From positions 62,001 to 126,000 of the forward strand of contig NZ_JFKD01000006.1 of the NCBI RefSeq assembly GCF_002115725.1: DNA of 64,000 bases, in the 5' to 3' direction. The notes under the pieces were generated by a model. That model was given only the letters and a program-made list of their open reading frames with translations. It did not search any database and was not told the DNA's origin. Of this stretch, positions 17,547 to 25,962 are shown in pieces. Each line of letters starts with the position of its first letter. The stretch's first letter is position 1. Made by a program: the position numbers and the translations under genes. Origin of the DNA: Marivita cryptomonadis. GTDB lineage: Bacteria; Pseudomonadota; Alphaproteobacteria; Rhodobacterales; Rhodobacteraceae.

Positions 17547-18611
17547 TTACTGGTCGTAATCGACGACGACGCGCTTGGTGATCGGGTAGGATTGGCAAGA
17601 CAGTATATAGCCCTGTTCCACCTCATAGTCTTCAAGCGCGTGGTTGGCGACCATGTCCACTTCGCCCTCCAACACTTTGCATTTGCAGGTTGAACAGACC
17701 CCGGCGCGGCAAGCATGGGGCGCGTCCAGCGCATTTTCGAGCGCGGCTTCGAGGATGGTCATGTCCCGGCCCATCTCAATACTGCGGGTCATTCCGTCCA
17801 GCGTGATGCTGGCCGAGATTGCGTCCGTTGCGGCGCCATCGGCAGCTTTGGTGCGCCGCTCCAGCCGTCCGGTCTGAGCGCTTGCGAACAGCTCGAATTT
17901 GATCTGTTCTTTGCTTAGCCCATGGTCGCCAAGGGATTGCGCGATGGCTTTCATCATCGGCTCTGGCCCGCAGATGAACGCGATGTCGACGCTTTCGATG
18001 TCGATCCAGTGGGTGAACAGGGCAGTGCATTTTTCGCCGTCGACACGGCCTTGAAAGAGGTCAATGTCCTGCGCGTCGGTCTCGAGGATGTGGATGACGG
18101 TGAAGCGCCCCATGTGGGTGTTCTTGAGGTCTTCCAGCTCTTCCCGAAACATGATCGTGCTGACGCTGCGGTTGGCATAGACCAGCGTGAAACGCGATAG
18201 GGGTTCTGCAGCTAGAACGGTTTTCAGGATCGACAGAACGGGGGTGATCCCTGAACCGCCCGCAAATGCGAGGTAGGTCTTGGCCTTGTCCGGTTCGATG
18301 GGGGTGTGGAATTTGCCCATCGGTTCCATCGCGTCGATGGTCATGCCGGGCGTGAGGTCTTCATTGACCCAGCGGGAAAACGCGCCGTCGGTGACTTTCT
18401 TGATGCCCACCCGCAACACGCCTTCATTGACGCCAGAGCAGATGGAATAGGAGCGCCGCAATTCAGTGCCATCGAAATCGCGTTTGAAGGTCAGATATTG
18501 GCCTTGGGTGAACGAGAAATTCCCGCCGTCGCGGGCCTCAAGGGTTACGGCGACGGCCTCGCGGGTGGTGCGATCGACATCGGTGACGGTCAGGGGGAAG
18601 AAGCGTGCCAT
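17547..18611 (-). CDS. paaE: Phenylacetyl-CoA epoxidase reductase subunit PaaE
   Basis: A 354-residue oxidoreductase with an N-terminal flavin/NAD domain (RRSYSICS for FAD, FAGGSGITPVLSIL for the nucleotide, CGPEPMM) and a C-terminal plant-type [2Fe-2S] ferredoxin domain (CRAGVCSTCKCKV, then LSCQSYP). PaaE passes electrons from NADPH to the PaaA diiron centre. It is the last gene of the paaABCDE operon, 15 bases after paaD, and its 3' end faces paaK across three bases. Confidence 0.95.
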   Translation of the reverse strand: MARFFPLTVTDVDRTTREAVAVTLEARDGGNFSFTQGQYLTFKRDFDGTELRRSYSICSGVNEGVLRVGIKKVTDGAFSRWVNEDLTPGMTIDAMEPMGKFHTPIEPDKAKTYLAFAGGSGITPVLSILKTVLAAEPLSRFTLVYANRSVSTIMFREELEDLKNTHMGRFTVIHILETDAQDIDLFQGRVDGEKCTALFTHWIDIESVDIAFICGPEPMMKAIAQSLGDHGLSKEQIKFELFASAQTGRLERRTKAADGAATDAISASITLDGMTRSIEMGRDMTILEAALENALDAPHACRAGVCSTCKCKVLEGEVDMVANHALEDYEVEQGYILSCQSYPITKRVVVDYDQ

Positions 18612-18626
18612 GTCAGCGCCTTGCGG

Positions 18627-19085
18627 TCAGATACATTTGAAATAGTCGAATGGCTCAAGACAGTCGTCGCACCGCCAATGCGCTTTGCATGGGGTAGAGC
18701 CGAACTGGCTGATCCGGGTCAGGTGTGTGCTGCTGCAGCGCGGGCAGGCGTCGGGGCCACCAGCGGGCGAGGGCGGCGCAATGCCATATTCGGTCAGCTT
18801 GGCGCGGCCTTTGTCGGACAGCCAGTCGGTCGTCCAGGGTGGGGCGATCTGGGTCTTGATCCGTACGTTTGTGATGCCCCGGTCGTACAGAGCGGTTTCG
18901 ATGTCCATCGCGATCACGGATGTGGCGGGGCAGCCCGAATAGGTTGGGGTCACGGCGACTTCGAGCGTGTCGCCCTGCCAAACAACGTCCCGCACGATGC
19001 CAAGATCGACAACCGAGATCACCGGTATTTCGGGGTCCGGCACCTGATCGAGCCAGCCCCAGATTGTGGACACATCGGGTGTCAT
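18627..19085 (-). CDS. paaD: Phenylacetate pathway protein PaaD (DUF59/MIP18 family)
   Basis: A 152-residue protein. The N-terminal ~100 residues are the DUF59/MIP18 fold (VPDPEIPVISVVDLGIVRDV, then TPTYSGCPA with the conserved Cys). The C-terminal tail has two CxxC pairs (CPRCSS and CDDCLEPFDYFKC), typical of PaaD. It is thought to mature the Fe-S or diiron cofactor of the epoxidase and is not a catalytic subunit. The ATG at 19085 overlaps the paaC stop region; a longer frame start at 19100 would add five residues and lies inside paaC. Confidence 0.92.
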   Translation of the reverse strand: MTPDVSTIWGWLDQVPDPEIPVISVVDLGIVRDVVWQGDTLEVAVTPTYSGCPATSVIAMDIETALYDRGITNVRIKTQIAPPWTTDWLSDKGRAKLTEYGIAPPSPAGGPDACPRCSSTHLTRISQFGSTPCKAHWRCDDCLEPFDYFKCI

Positions 19086-19086
19086 G

Positions 19087-19848
19087 TCACCAGGTCGCAC
19101 CGGGATAGGCGCGTTGCAGCCACTGCATCTGGGTCAGCATATGGCCAAGGTGTTCGGTATGCCGAAAGCCAGTCTTGCCACCAGATTGGGCATAACTGCT
19201 GTCGGGTTTGGTCAGTGTCGCCTCGGACAGAATGGTTTTTAGCCGTGCGTCGTAGCGGGCCCGCATGGCGATCAGATCGGGGGCGATCCCGGCGGCGTGC
19301 ATGGCGTCGTCAACGGCGTCGGGTGTGAACATTTCTCCGACATATGGCCAAAGCAGATCAAGCGCCGCTTGCATCCGACGGTGGCTTTCCTCGGTTCCAT
19401 CGCCCAGACCGATCACGGTCTCGGAGGAGCGGTCGAGGTGGTAGGTCACTTCTTTCAGCGCCTTGGCGGCTATTGCCGCGATCCGGTCGTCAGAGGCGTG
19501 CGTCAGGCCGGTAAGCAGTTCGAAATGAAACGCGTCAAACAGGCATTGCCGCATCAGGGTCTGGCCAAAATCGCCGTTGGGCTGTTCGACCAGCAGCAGG
19601 TTGCGGAAATCCCAGACGTCGCGCAGCATGGCCAGATCATCAGCCGAGCGCCCGGCGCCTTCGACCTCTCCAGCAAGACCAAGCCACATCTGGGTCTGCC
19701 CGATCAGGTCCAGCGCGGTGTTGGCCAAAGCGATGTCCTCTTCCAGCACTGGAGCATGACCACACCATTCGCTGACACGGTGCCCCAGAACCAGCGTGTT
19801 GTCCCCCAGTCGCAAGAGGTATTCGAACAAGGCAGTCTGGTCGGTCAT
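19087..19848 (-). CDS. paaC: Phenylacetyl-CoA epoxidase structural subunit PaaC
   Basis: A 253-residue ferritin-like subunit (FEYLLRLGDNTLVLGHRVSEWCGHAP at the N-terminus). PaaC pairs with PaaA and stabilises it; it has the helical bundle but does not itself carry the working diiron centre. The ATG at 19848 overlaps the TGA of paaB, so translation is coupled. The longer open frame upstream runs through paaB and is not used. Confidence 0.94.
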   Translation of the reverse strand: MTDQTALFEYLLRLGDNTLVLGHRVSEWCGHAPVLEEDIALANTALDLIGQTQMWLGLAGEVEGAGRSADDLAMLRDVWDFRNLLLVEQPNGDFGQTLMRQCLFDAFHFELLTGLTHASDDRIAAIAAKALKEVTYHLDRSSETVIGLGDGTEESHRRMQAALDLLWPYVGEMFTPDAVDDAMHAAGIAPDLIAMRARYDARLKTILSEATLTKPDSSYAQSGGKTGFRHTEHLGHMLTQMQWLQRAYPGATW

Positions 19849-20132
19849 CACATGTGACCCGCTTCGTCGGGAATGTCGAAGAAGGTTGGGTGGCGGTAGA
19901 CCTTGCTTTCGGATGGTTCGTAAAGCGGACCTTTTTCCGAAGGTGACGACGCGGTGATGTGCTGCGCCTCGACCACCCAAATGCTAACGCCTTCGTTGCG
20001 GCGGGTGTAGACATCGCGGGCGTTCTTGAGCGCCATTTCCGCGTCGGGCGCGTGCAGACTGCCGACATGGCGGTGGTTCAGCCCGTGCTGACCTCGGATG
20101 AAAACCTCCCAAAGGGGCCATTCGTGTTTCAT
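19848..20132 (-). CDS. paaB: Phenylacetyl-CoA epoxidase subunit PaaB
   Basis: A 94-residue subunit, the usual PaaB length, with the family start MKHEWPLWEVFIRGQHGLNH and the C-terminal PTFFDIPDEAGHM. PaaB bridges PaaAC dimers in the epoxidase complex. The ATG at 20132 is chosen by homology; upstream in-frame codons overlap the intergenic spacer after paaA. It lies 28 bases after paaA and overlaps paaC by a few bases. Confidence 0.94.
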   Translation of the reverse strand: MKHEWPLWEVFIRGQHGLNHRHVGSLHAPDAEMALKNARDVYTRRNEGVSIWVVEAQHITASSPSEKGPLYEPSESKVYRHPTFFDIPDEAGHM

Positions 20133-20160
20133 GTGTTTTGCCTTTCCGGCCTGCGGGTCA

Positions 20161-21138
20161 TCATTCAGCCGCCAGCTTGGCCGCACGTTTCTTTGCGGCA
20201 TGAGCCATCAGACCATCGCGCACCCACGCGCCGTCGTCCCACGCTTTGTTGCGCGCCGCGAGCCGTTCAGTGTTGCAGGGGCCGTTGCCTTTGATCACCT
20301 CGAAAAACTCGGACCAATCGGGTTCTGCAAAATCGTAGCCGCCTTTTTCGTCGTTCCAGCGCAAGGTCTTATCCGGCACGGTCAGACCAAGGAATTCGGC
20401 CTGCGGTACAGTCTGATCGACGAACTTCTGCCGCAGCTCGTCATTGGTGTTCATCTTGATCTTCCACTTCATCGACTGCGCGGAATGCACGCTGTCCTTG
20501 TCTGACGGGCCGAACATCATCAGCGACGGATACCAGAAGCGATTGAGCGCATCCTGTGCCATTTTCTTCTGTGCCTCAGTACCTTGGGCCATCTTCATCA
20601 TGATGTGATAGCCCTGCCGTTGGTGAAACGACTCTTCCTTGCAGATGCGGACCATTGCGCGGGAATAGGGGCCGTAAGAGGTGCGCTGAAGCGGCACCTG
20701 GTTCATGATCGCGGCGCCATCGACCAGCCATCCCACCGCGCCCATGTCGGCCCATGTCAATGTCGGGTAGTTGAAGATGGAGCTGTATTTCATACGTCCA
20801 TCCAGCAGCATCTCGGTCAGTTCGTCCCGGCTGACCCCAAGCGTTTCAGCGGCGCAGTAGAGGTAGAGGCCGTGCCCGGCCTCGTCTTGCACCTTGGCGA
20901 GCAAGATCGCCTTGCGCTCCAGTGTTGGTGCGCGGGTGATCCAGTTGCCTTCAGGCAATTGGCCGACGATTTCGGAGTGGGCGTGCTGGCCGATCTGGCG
21001 GATCAGGGTCTTACGGTAGCCCTCGGGCATCCATTCCTTAGGTTCGATCTTTTCGCCTGCATCAATGCGCGCCTGAAACTGGGCGAGCTTTTGTGGGTCG
21101 TCTTGTGTCGCTTCGGACGTGACCATCTGGGCGTACAT
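20161..21138 (-). CDS. paaA: Phenylacetyl-CoA epoxidase catalytic subunit PaaA
   Basis: A 325-residue diiron oxygenase subunit that forms the 1,2-epoxide of phenylacetyl-CoA. Diiron ligands are visible as the [10 protein letters not shown] motif (E..H) and the [14 protein letters not shown] motif (E..H). It is the first gene of the operon, preceded by a 169-base control region. The protein length and start (MYAQMVTSE) are typical of proteobacterial PaaA. Confidence 0.96.
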   Translation of the reverse strand: MYAQMVTSEATQDDPQKLAQFQARIDAGEKIEPKEWMPEGYRKTLIRQIGQHAHSEIVGQLPEGNWITRAPTLERKAILLAKVQDEAGHGLYLYCAAETLGVSRDELTEMLLDGRMKYSSIFNYPTLTWADMGAVGWLVDGAAIMNQVPLQRTSYGPYSRAMVRICKEESFHQRQGYHIMMKMAQGTEAQKKMAQDALNRFWYPSLMMFGPSDKDSVHSAQSMKWKIKMNTNDELRQKFVDQTVPQAEFLGLTVPDKTLRWNDEKGGYDFAEPDWSEFFEVIKGNGPCNTERLAARNKAWDDGAWVRDGLMAHAAKKRAAKLAAE

Positions 21139-21220
21139 ATGTGAACCTTTCGCGCATGAGCGGCGGGCTGATCCGCGCTGGGTGCAAGGTACGGCATCGA
21201 ACGATTCCCGGCAAGATTAA

Positions 21221-21258
21221 TGTTACATATACATATAGCTTTGTGAAAATCAGTAACA
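21221..21258. promoter_or_regulatory. Candidate operator/promoter region upstream of paaA
   Basis: TGTTAC (21221-21226) and GTAACA (21253-21258) form an inverted repeat around a 26-base A/T-rich core. It lies 83-120 bases before the paaA ATG, in a stretch visibly richer in A/T than its surroundings. This is where a PaaX or other repressor site would be expected. The sequence does not closely match the E. coli PaaX box, so the regulator is not identified. Confidence 0.35.
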
Positions 21259-21307
21259 CATTGAGGTCTGCGTTTTTTTGCAGCCCTTTGAATGTAACCT
21301 GACTGAC

Positions 21308-22255
21308 TTAGATCGGCGGTGCGGCGCGCTCGGTTACCAGTTGGCGGGCGGTCACGCGTTCGCGGTGGATCATGTAAAGACCTGCGCCGATGATAATGCC
21401 GATCCCGGTCAGGGTGAGCGTGTTTGGAAAGTCGCCGAAGACCAGATAGCCCAGCAGTGTTGCGACCGGCAGTTCGAGGTATTGCAAGGGTGCCAAGGTG
21501 GCAGACGGTGCCCATGACAGCGCATAGGTCATCATCATGTGGCTGACTGTCGCGAAAAAACCCACGCCGAACAGCCAGGTCCAAGCAACCCCTTCGGGCC
21601 AGACCGGGTCAAGAAGGACAGAGCCGGTGCCTTGGGCCAAAACCAGAATGGGGAGGCACAGCGCACTTGCGATCAAGCCAGTATAGAATTGCACCGTCAC
21701 AGGATGCATCTGCCGGGACAGCCCCCGTGTCACGAGGATGTAGAAGGCAAATCCGACGGCAGTGCCAAGTGGGAACAAGGCCACCGCACCAAAGGCAGAA
21801 AAGCTGGGTTGGATGACGAACAACACGCCCACGAAGCCCACCAGTGCGGCGACCACGCGGCGGGGGCCGACGTCTTCGCTAAGGTAAAACTTGCCGACCA
21901 GCAGCACGATGAATGGCGCGACGAACACGATCGCAAGCGCGTCGGCCAAAGGCATCACACGGATTGCAGCGATGAAGCAGAAAGTGGATGTGAACAACAG
22001 AAGGGCCCGCATTGTGAGGGCCATCCATTTCCCGCGTGGCACCTTGAGCGACAAGCCCATGACCCAGACGACAGGTGCCATCAGCAGGCATTGCACGATG
22101 AACCGCGCGGCAGTGATCTGACCGACGGGCACGCTGCTTGACGCCAGCTTGGCGGCGACATCAAGAAGTGGGGCCGTGACGCAAAACCCCAGCATCAGGG
22201 CGACACCGGGCAGAATGCGATCTGTGGAAACGGTGGTTGGCGATAGCTGTGTCAT
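21308..22255 (-). CDS. EamA/DMT-superfamily transporter
   Basis: A 315-residue membrane protein with about ten hydrophobic helices in two EamA halves (the first ending near FVGVLFVIQPSF, the second near LTGIGIIIGAGLYM). Such proteins export or import small metabolites; the substrate cannot be told. It is transcribed leftward toward paaA but is separated from it by the paaA control region, so it is not part of the paa operon. Confidence 0.82.
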   Translation of the reverse strand: MTQLSPTTVSTDRILPGVALMLGFCVTAPLLDVAAKLASSSVPVGQITAARFIVQCLLMAPVVWVMGLSLKVPRGKWMALTMRALLLFTSTFCFIAAIRVMPLADALAIVFVAPFIVLLVGKFYLSEDVGPRRVVAALVGFVGVLFVIQPSFSAFGAVALFPLGTAVGFAFYILVTRGLSRQMHPVTVQFYTGLIASALCLPILVLAQGTGSVLLDPVWPEGVAWTWLFGVGFFATVSHMMMTYALSWAPSATLAPLQYLELPVATLLGYLVFGDFPNTLTLTGIGIIIGAGLYMIHRERVTARQLVTERAAPPI

Positions 22256-22375
22256 GAGTCCGGTCTAGTGCGTTGCGCTGAATTCCGTCTGTTCCTTTTC
22301 CGACACTTGGGCCGATAGAAGGGGCACATAATGCCGACCGCAGAACCGTTATTCGGGTATTGGTTTTGGGGATTT

Positions 22376-22452
<77 letters not shown>

Positions 22453-22554
22453 GGACCGCCGCGTGAGTACGAGCGGTGCGGCGTGGCGTCAAGGGCTAAT
22501 CGTGCGTTTTTTGCGCTGCGGACGTGTGCATGACCCAAGTGATTTAGCGCTGGT

Positions 22555-22576
22555 GCGGACGCGCCTGTGCGTCCGC
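22555..22576. terminator. Hairpin after the Tad operon
   Basis: GCGGACGC / GCGTCCGC, an 8-bp perfect stem with a 6-base loop, 35 bases past the stop of the AAA+ ATPase gene. It lacks a T-run on the minus strand, so it may protect the 3' end rather than stop RNA polymerase by itself. Confidence 0.4.
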
Positions 22577-22610
22577 GATTTTCGATTGACTGAAAGTCTA
22601 CCCGTTGCCC

Positions 22611-23915
22611 TTATTTGACGATCTTTTCGTCCTTGACGAACATGTTCGCCCACGCACGGTCGATCAGTTCTGGCGTCATCTTGTAGGGCCAGCCTTCAAA
22701 GTCACACACCGCGATCATCTGATCGATGAGGAAGACGGGCTGATAGTTCGCATAGACGTTCTTGATCGTCGGGTACTTGGTCTTCAGAAGGTGGATCAGC
22801 GATTTTTCACACAGCGCCATCTTCTTTTTCTTTGCCACCATCGAAAAGATCTTGAGGAAGTTCTGCTGGTCGGGTCCGTCAATCTTGATCTTGAAGAAGA
22901 TCCGGCGCAACGCGGCTTGGTCGAAGATTTCGTTCGGGTGGAAGTTGGTCGAGAAGATCACAAGCGTGTCGAACGGCACTTCGAACTTTTCACCCGATTG
23001 CAGCGCCAGAATATCGCGTGCCTCTTCCAGCGGAACGATCCAGCGGTTGACCAGCTTCTGGGGCGGTTCGGCTTGGCGGCCAAGGTCGTCGACGATGAAG
23101 ATGCCGCCGGTGGATTTGAGCTGCAGCGGCGCCTGATAGGTGCGGGCTGTCGGGTTATAGACCAAATCCAGCATATCGAGCGACAATTCACCCCCCGTGA
23201 TCACCGTGGGGCGGGCGCAGAGCACATAGCGCGTGTCGAACCGGTTGGTCAGGCGCAGCCCGGTGGCAGAGCCTCCGGTTTCAGCGGCGCTGTGCACGAT
23301 TGGGTCATAGACCGTGATGACCTGACCTGCATATTCGATGGCGTGGGGAATGTAGATCTTGTCGCCCATCGCGTCGCGGATGCCGTTCGAGATCGAGGAT
23401 TTCCCGTTCCCCGGCGGCCCGTACATCAGGATCGACCGTCCTGCGCCGACGGCGGGGCCCAAGTTACTCAGCAAGTCGGGTGGGAGGATCAGATGCCCCA
23501 TCGCATCGGTCAATTGCTGGCGTGAAATATGGATGTTGCGGATCGACTGGCGTTTGACCTGTTCAGCATAAACTGTAAGCGGCACCGGCATCGCGCCGTA
23601 ATATTCGGACTGCGCAAGGGCGTCGAGCGCACGAGCTTTGCCCGCATCGGTCAATTGGTAGCCCATCTCGCTGCCATTGTTGGCATTGAGTGTGCCAGTG
23701 GCTTCCAAGAGCAACTGACTGCGTGCCAGATCTATGAGTTCCTGCGAGATCGGCACCGGCAGGCAGACGCTTTGCGCAATCGCGGTCGCGGTCGACACGT
23801 TCTTGCGGAACATCGTCTTGAGGAGGATGTCGCGCATCATGACCGGTTGCAGCTGCATGTCTTCCATGCGCTTGGGAGGAGGAGGCGCCATCACGGCGCT
23901 GGTCTGCATGTTCAT
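22611..23915 (-). CDS. AAA+ ATPase attached to the Tad locus
   Basis: A 434-residue AAA-type ATPase. The N-terminus starts with a short proline stretch (PPPP, residues 11-14); residues ~25-125 look like a helical, possibly winged-helix module (YQLTDAGKARALDALAQ). The ATPase core has Walker A GPPGNGKSS (166-174) and a Walker B-like IFIVDDLGR near 270, followed by a sensor-type FSTN. No membrane segment is seen. It follows cpaA on the same strand after a ~100-base gap and is the last gene of the Tad run. The role is unknown; remodelling of pilus assembly proteins or control of pilus use would fit. It is not one of the canonical Tad ATPases (CpaE, CpaF). Confidence 0.75.
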   Translation of the reverse strand: MNMQTSAVMAPPPPKRMEDMQLQPVMMRDILLKTMFRKNVSTATAIAQSVCLPVPISQELIDLARSQLLLEATGTLNANNGSEMGYQLTDAGKARALDALAQSEYYGAMPVPLTVYAEQVKRQSIRNIHISRQQLTDAMGHLILPPDLLSNLGPAVGAGRSILMYGPPGNGKSSISNGIRDAMGDKIYIPHAIEYAGQVITVYDPIVHSAAETGGSATGLRLTNRFDTRYVLCARPTVITGGELSLDMLDLVYNPTARTYQAPLQLKSTGGIFIVDDLGRQAEPPQKLVNRWIVPLEEARDILALQSGEKFEVPFDTLVIFSTNFHPNEIFDQAALRRIFFKIKIDGPDQQNFLKIFSMVAKKKKMALCEKSLIHLLKTKYPTIKNVYANYQPVFLIDQMIAVCDFEGWPYKMTPELIDRAWANMFVKDEKIVK

Positions 23916-24013
23916 GGATCGCCCCGGATCGGTTCAGCCAGTTTTATCTTTGGCTGACCGTGACAGGCCAATGTGGCAACAGAAGGGCTAGGGCAGGACA
24001 GGTTGTTGGCAGC

Positions 24014-24505
24014 CTACCTGCCGAACCACGCGCCAAGGCACAGATAAAGCGCCAGCGTACCGCCAAGTGCCATGCCCATCGGGAATTTGGGATGGTTCCA
24101 GCTTTTCCAATGCGGCGCGATCTTGCGCAGCGGGGTGTGTTTGGCAAGTCGATGTGCGAGGAAGGCCGCGAGGATGTTCGCCGCAAAAAGCGCCATCAGA
24201 AGCCGCAGGTCGCCGACATGGATGAACGGGGCGGCGGCGGCGGCGAACTTGGCGTCGCCTGCACCCATCGCGCCACCCGCATTCAGTGCAATCCCGGCGA
24301 CAAGCACGATGATCAGGTGCACATAGCGCCACAGATAGGCGTCGAACGGCAACGCAAACAACCCGGCTCCTGCAAAGACCAGAAACAATGCGACAACGAT
24401 CTGGTTCGGAATACGCATGTCGCGCATGTCCGAGAAGGTCACGTAGACGCAGAGGGGAAGCACGAAAGGCAGGAAAACCAAAGCCGAGAACGCCGAGATA
24501 TCCAT
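24014..24505 (-). CDS. cpaA: Tad prepilin peptidase CpaA (A24 family)
   Basis: A 163-residue multi-spanning aspartic peptidase. The two catalytic Asp are in TFSDMRDMRIPN and in GAGDAKF. It lacks the N-terminal methylase domain, as expected of the short CpaA/TadV form that cleaves Flp prepilins and pseudopilins. It follows the second TPR lipoprotein gene by eight bases. Confidence 0.9.
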   Translation of the reverse strand: MDISAFSALVFLPFVLPLCVYVTFSDMRDMRIPNQIVVALFLVFAGAGLFALPFDAYLWRYVHLIIVLVAGIALNAGGAMGAGDAKFAAAAAPFIHVGDLRLLMALFAANILAAFLAHRLAKHTPLRKIAPHWKSWNHPKFPMGMALGGTLALYLCLGAWFGR

Positions 24506-24513
24506 GCGGCGGC

Positions 24514-25374
24514 TCAGTTCACGACATTGGATTCAAGCGCTTTCAGGCTGCGGGCAGCCGCTTCGAAATGCTGTGGATGGGTATCGATGGCTTCGCGCAT
24601 CAGTCCCTGTCCCGTTACCACGTCACCACGTTTAACCGCAGCAAGCCCCATCGTGTGCAAGAGCTCGGCGCGTTCGATCTGGCTCATGGGTACGACCGGC
24701 AGCACGTAATTGCCTTGCGCACCACGAGCGAGAACGAGGTTGTTCTTGGCGGTGAACAGCGCGCCATCGTTGCGGATCGCTTCGGTGAAGAGACGTTCCG
24801 CACCCGAAAAGTCGCCGCGCGTGAGCTTCGAGAAGCCCCAGTTGTTCATCACAGAAGCAGGTGTCGTGGTCAGGCCAACGGCCGTTTCGTAAAAGCTGTC
24901 CGCCTTGTCCCATTGCTTTTGGCTGTCAGCGATCATCGCTTCAAGCCGGTAGCGCTTGTAGGTTTCGTGGGTTGGGGGGATGGAATTCAAAACAGTCGCC
25001 GCGCGGTCCCACTCGTTGTTGCGGATCAGGGCATCCGCCAGTTCCACGCGGTCATCGTTCGTGGCTGCCGCATTGTCGACCACGCGCGCCCATGCTGCGA
25101 CACCTTCGGTATGGCGTTTGGCGCGGATCAGTGAAATGGCAAGGCCTCGGGCAAGGTCGATCCGGTCGGGTTCACCGTTGCTGGCGCGCTGGAAATACGC
25201 GACTGCCTCGTTCGGGTCGGATACCGAAAGCATGACTTCGTTCAGGTTGGTCCCGTCAATGACGTTGACGCCCTGGAATTCGCGGTCAACTGCTTCGGTA
25301 TCAATGCCGCGTTCACAACCTGATAGCGTAACCGCCCCTGCAATGCACAGGGTCACGATAAAGGGATGGCGCAT
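24514..25374 (-). CDS. TPR lipoprotein of the Tad locus (TadD-like)
   Basis: A 286-residue protein with a lipoprotein signal (MRHPFIVTLCIAGAVTLSGC, lipobox Cys at 20). The rest is helical with several tetratricopeptide units (for example SVMNNWGFSKLTRGDFSGAERLFTEAI). It is probably an outer-membrane pilotin or assembly scaffold related to TadD. It lies between tadD and cpaA, 27 bases after tadD. A second TPR lipoprotein in tandem is common in Rhodobacterales Tad loci, judging from memory of such loci. Confidence 0.78.
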   Translation of the reverse strand: MRHPFIVTLCIAGAVTLSGCERGIDTEAVDREFQGVNVIDGTNLNEVMLSVSDPNEAVAYFQRASNGEPDRIDLARGLAISLIRAKRHTEGVAAWARVVDNAAATNDDRVELADALIRNNEWDRAATVLNSIPPTHETYKRYRLEAMIADSQKQWDKADSFYETAVGLTTTPASVMNNWGFSKLTRGDFSGAERLFTEAIRNDGALFTAKNNLVLARGAQGNYVLPVVPMSQIERAELLHTMGLAAVKRGDVVTGQGLMREAIDTHPQHFEAAARSLKALESNVVN

Positions 25375-25401
25375 TTTTGCGTCCTTTACTGCTCTGCCTC
25401 A

Positions 25402-25962
25402 TTACTGTGTCGGGCGGATTAGAAAGTCACTGCTGCCGCGCCGCACAAGTTTGTATTCTTGTTCTATTTCCGCATCATACTGCGAATTTTCCAATTTTGC
25501 GAGAGCCAAGCGCAGATTATCCCGAATTGCAACACTTTCGCCATTGTCGAGGCCGAATGCCCGGCGAAACACCTGTGCGGCCTCGGCGGTTTCGCCTTTT
25601 TCGATCAGCACCACACCCAGATTGTTCCAGGCATCGGGGCTCTCGGGGGCGTCTTTGGCCGCACGGCGCAGCAAATCTTCGGCCTGATTGAGGCGGCCAA
25701 GGGCGAGGTTTGCAGATCCCAGCGACAACAGCACCTCGGGTGTCAGTCCCTGTTCTGCAGCAGCTAGGCTGAACGAGCTGAGTGCCAATTCATATTCGCC
25801 CGCCGCCATCAGTCGGTGGCCTACGGTCAATTGATCGACCACCGCGCCTCTTGGGTCGACGCTCGGTGCAAACACCGTATCGTCAGACGTGGAAAAGCCG
25901 CCCGGTCCACAGGCGGCCAATCCGATCAGAAAAAGTGCGGGCCAAAACCGGCCTAAAGTCAT
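25402..25962 (-). CDS. tadD: TPR lipoprotein TadD
   Basis: A 186-residue protein with a lipoprotein signal (FLIGLAAC, lipobox Cys) and three or so TPR units (GEYELALSSFSLAAAEQGLTPE; PDAWNNLGVVLIEKGETAEAAQVF). TadD helps localise or assemble the CpaC/RcpA secretin in the outer membrane. The ATG overlaps the stop of tadC (25959-25962), consistent with translational coupling. Confidence 0.85.
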   Translation of the reverse strand: MTLGRFWPALFLIGLAACGPGGFSTSDDTVFAPSVDPRGAVVDQLTVGHRLMAAGEYELALSSFSLAAAEQGLTPEVLLSLGSANLALGRLNQAEDLLRRAAKDAPESPDAWNNLGVVLIEKGETAEAAQVFRRAFGLDNGESVAIRDNLRLALAKLENSQYDAEIEQEYKLVRRGSSDFLIRPTQ

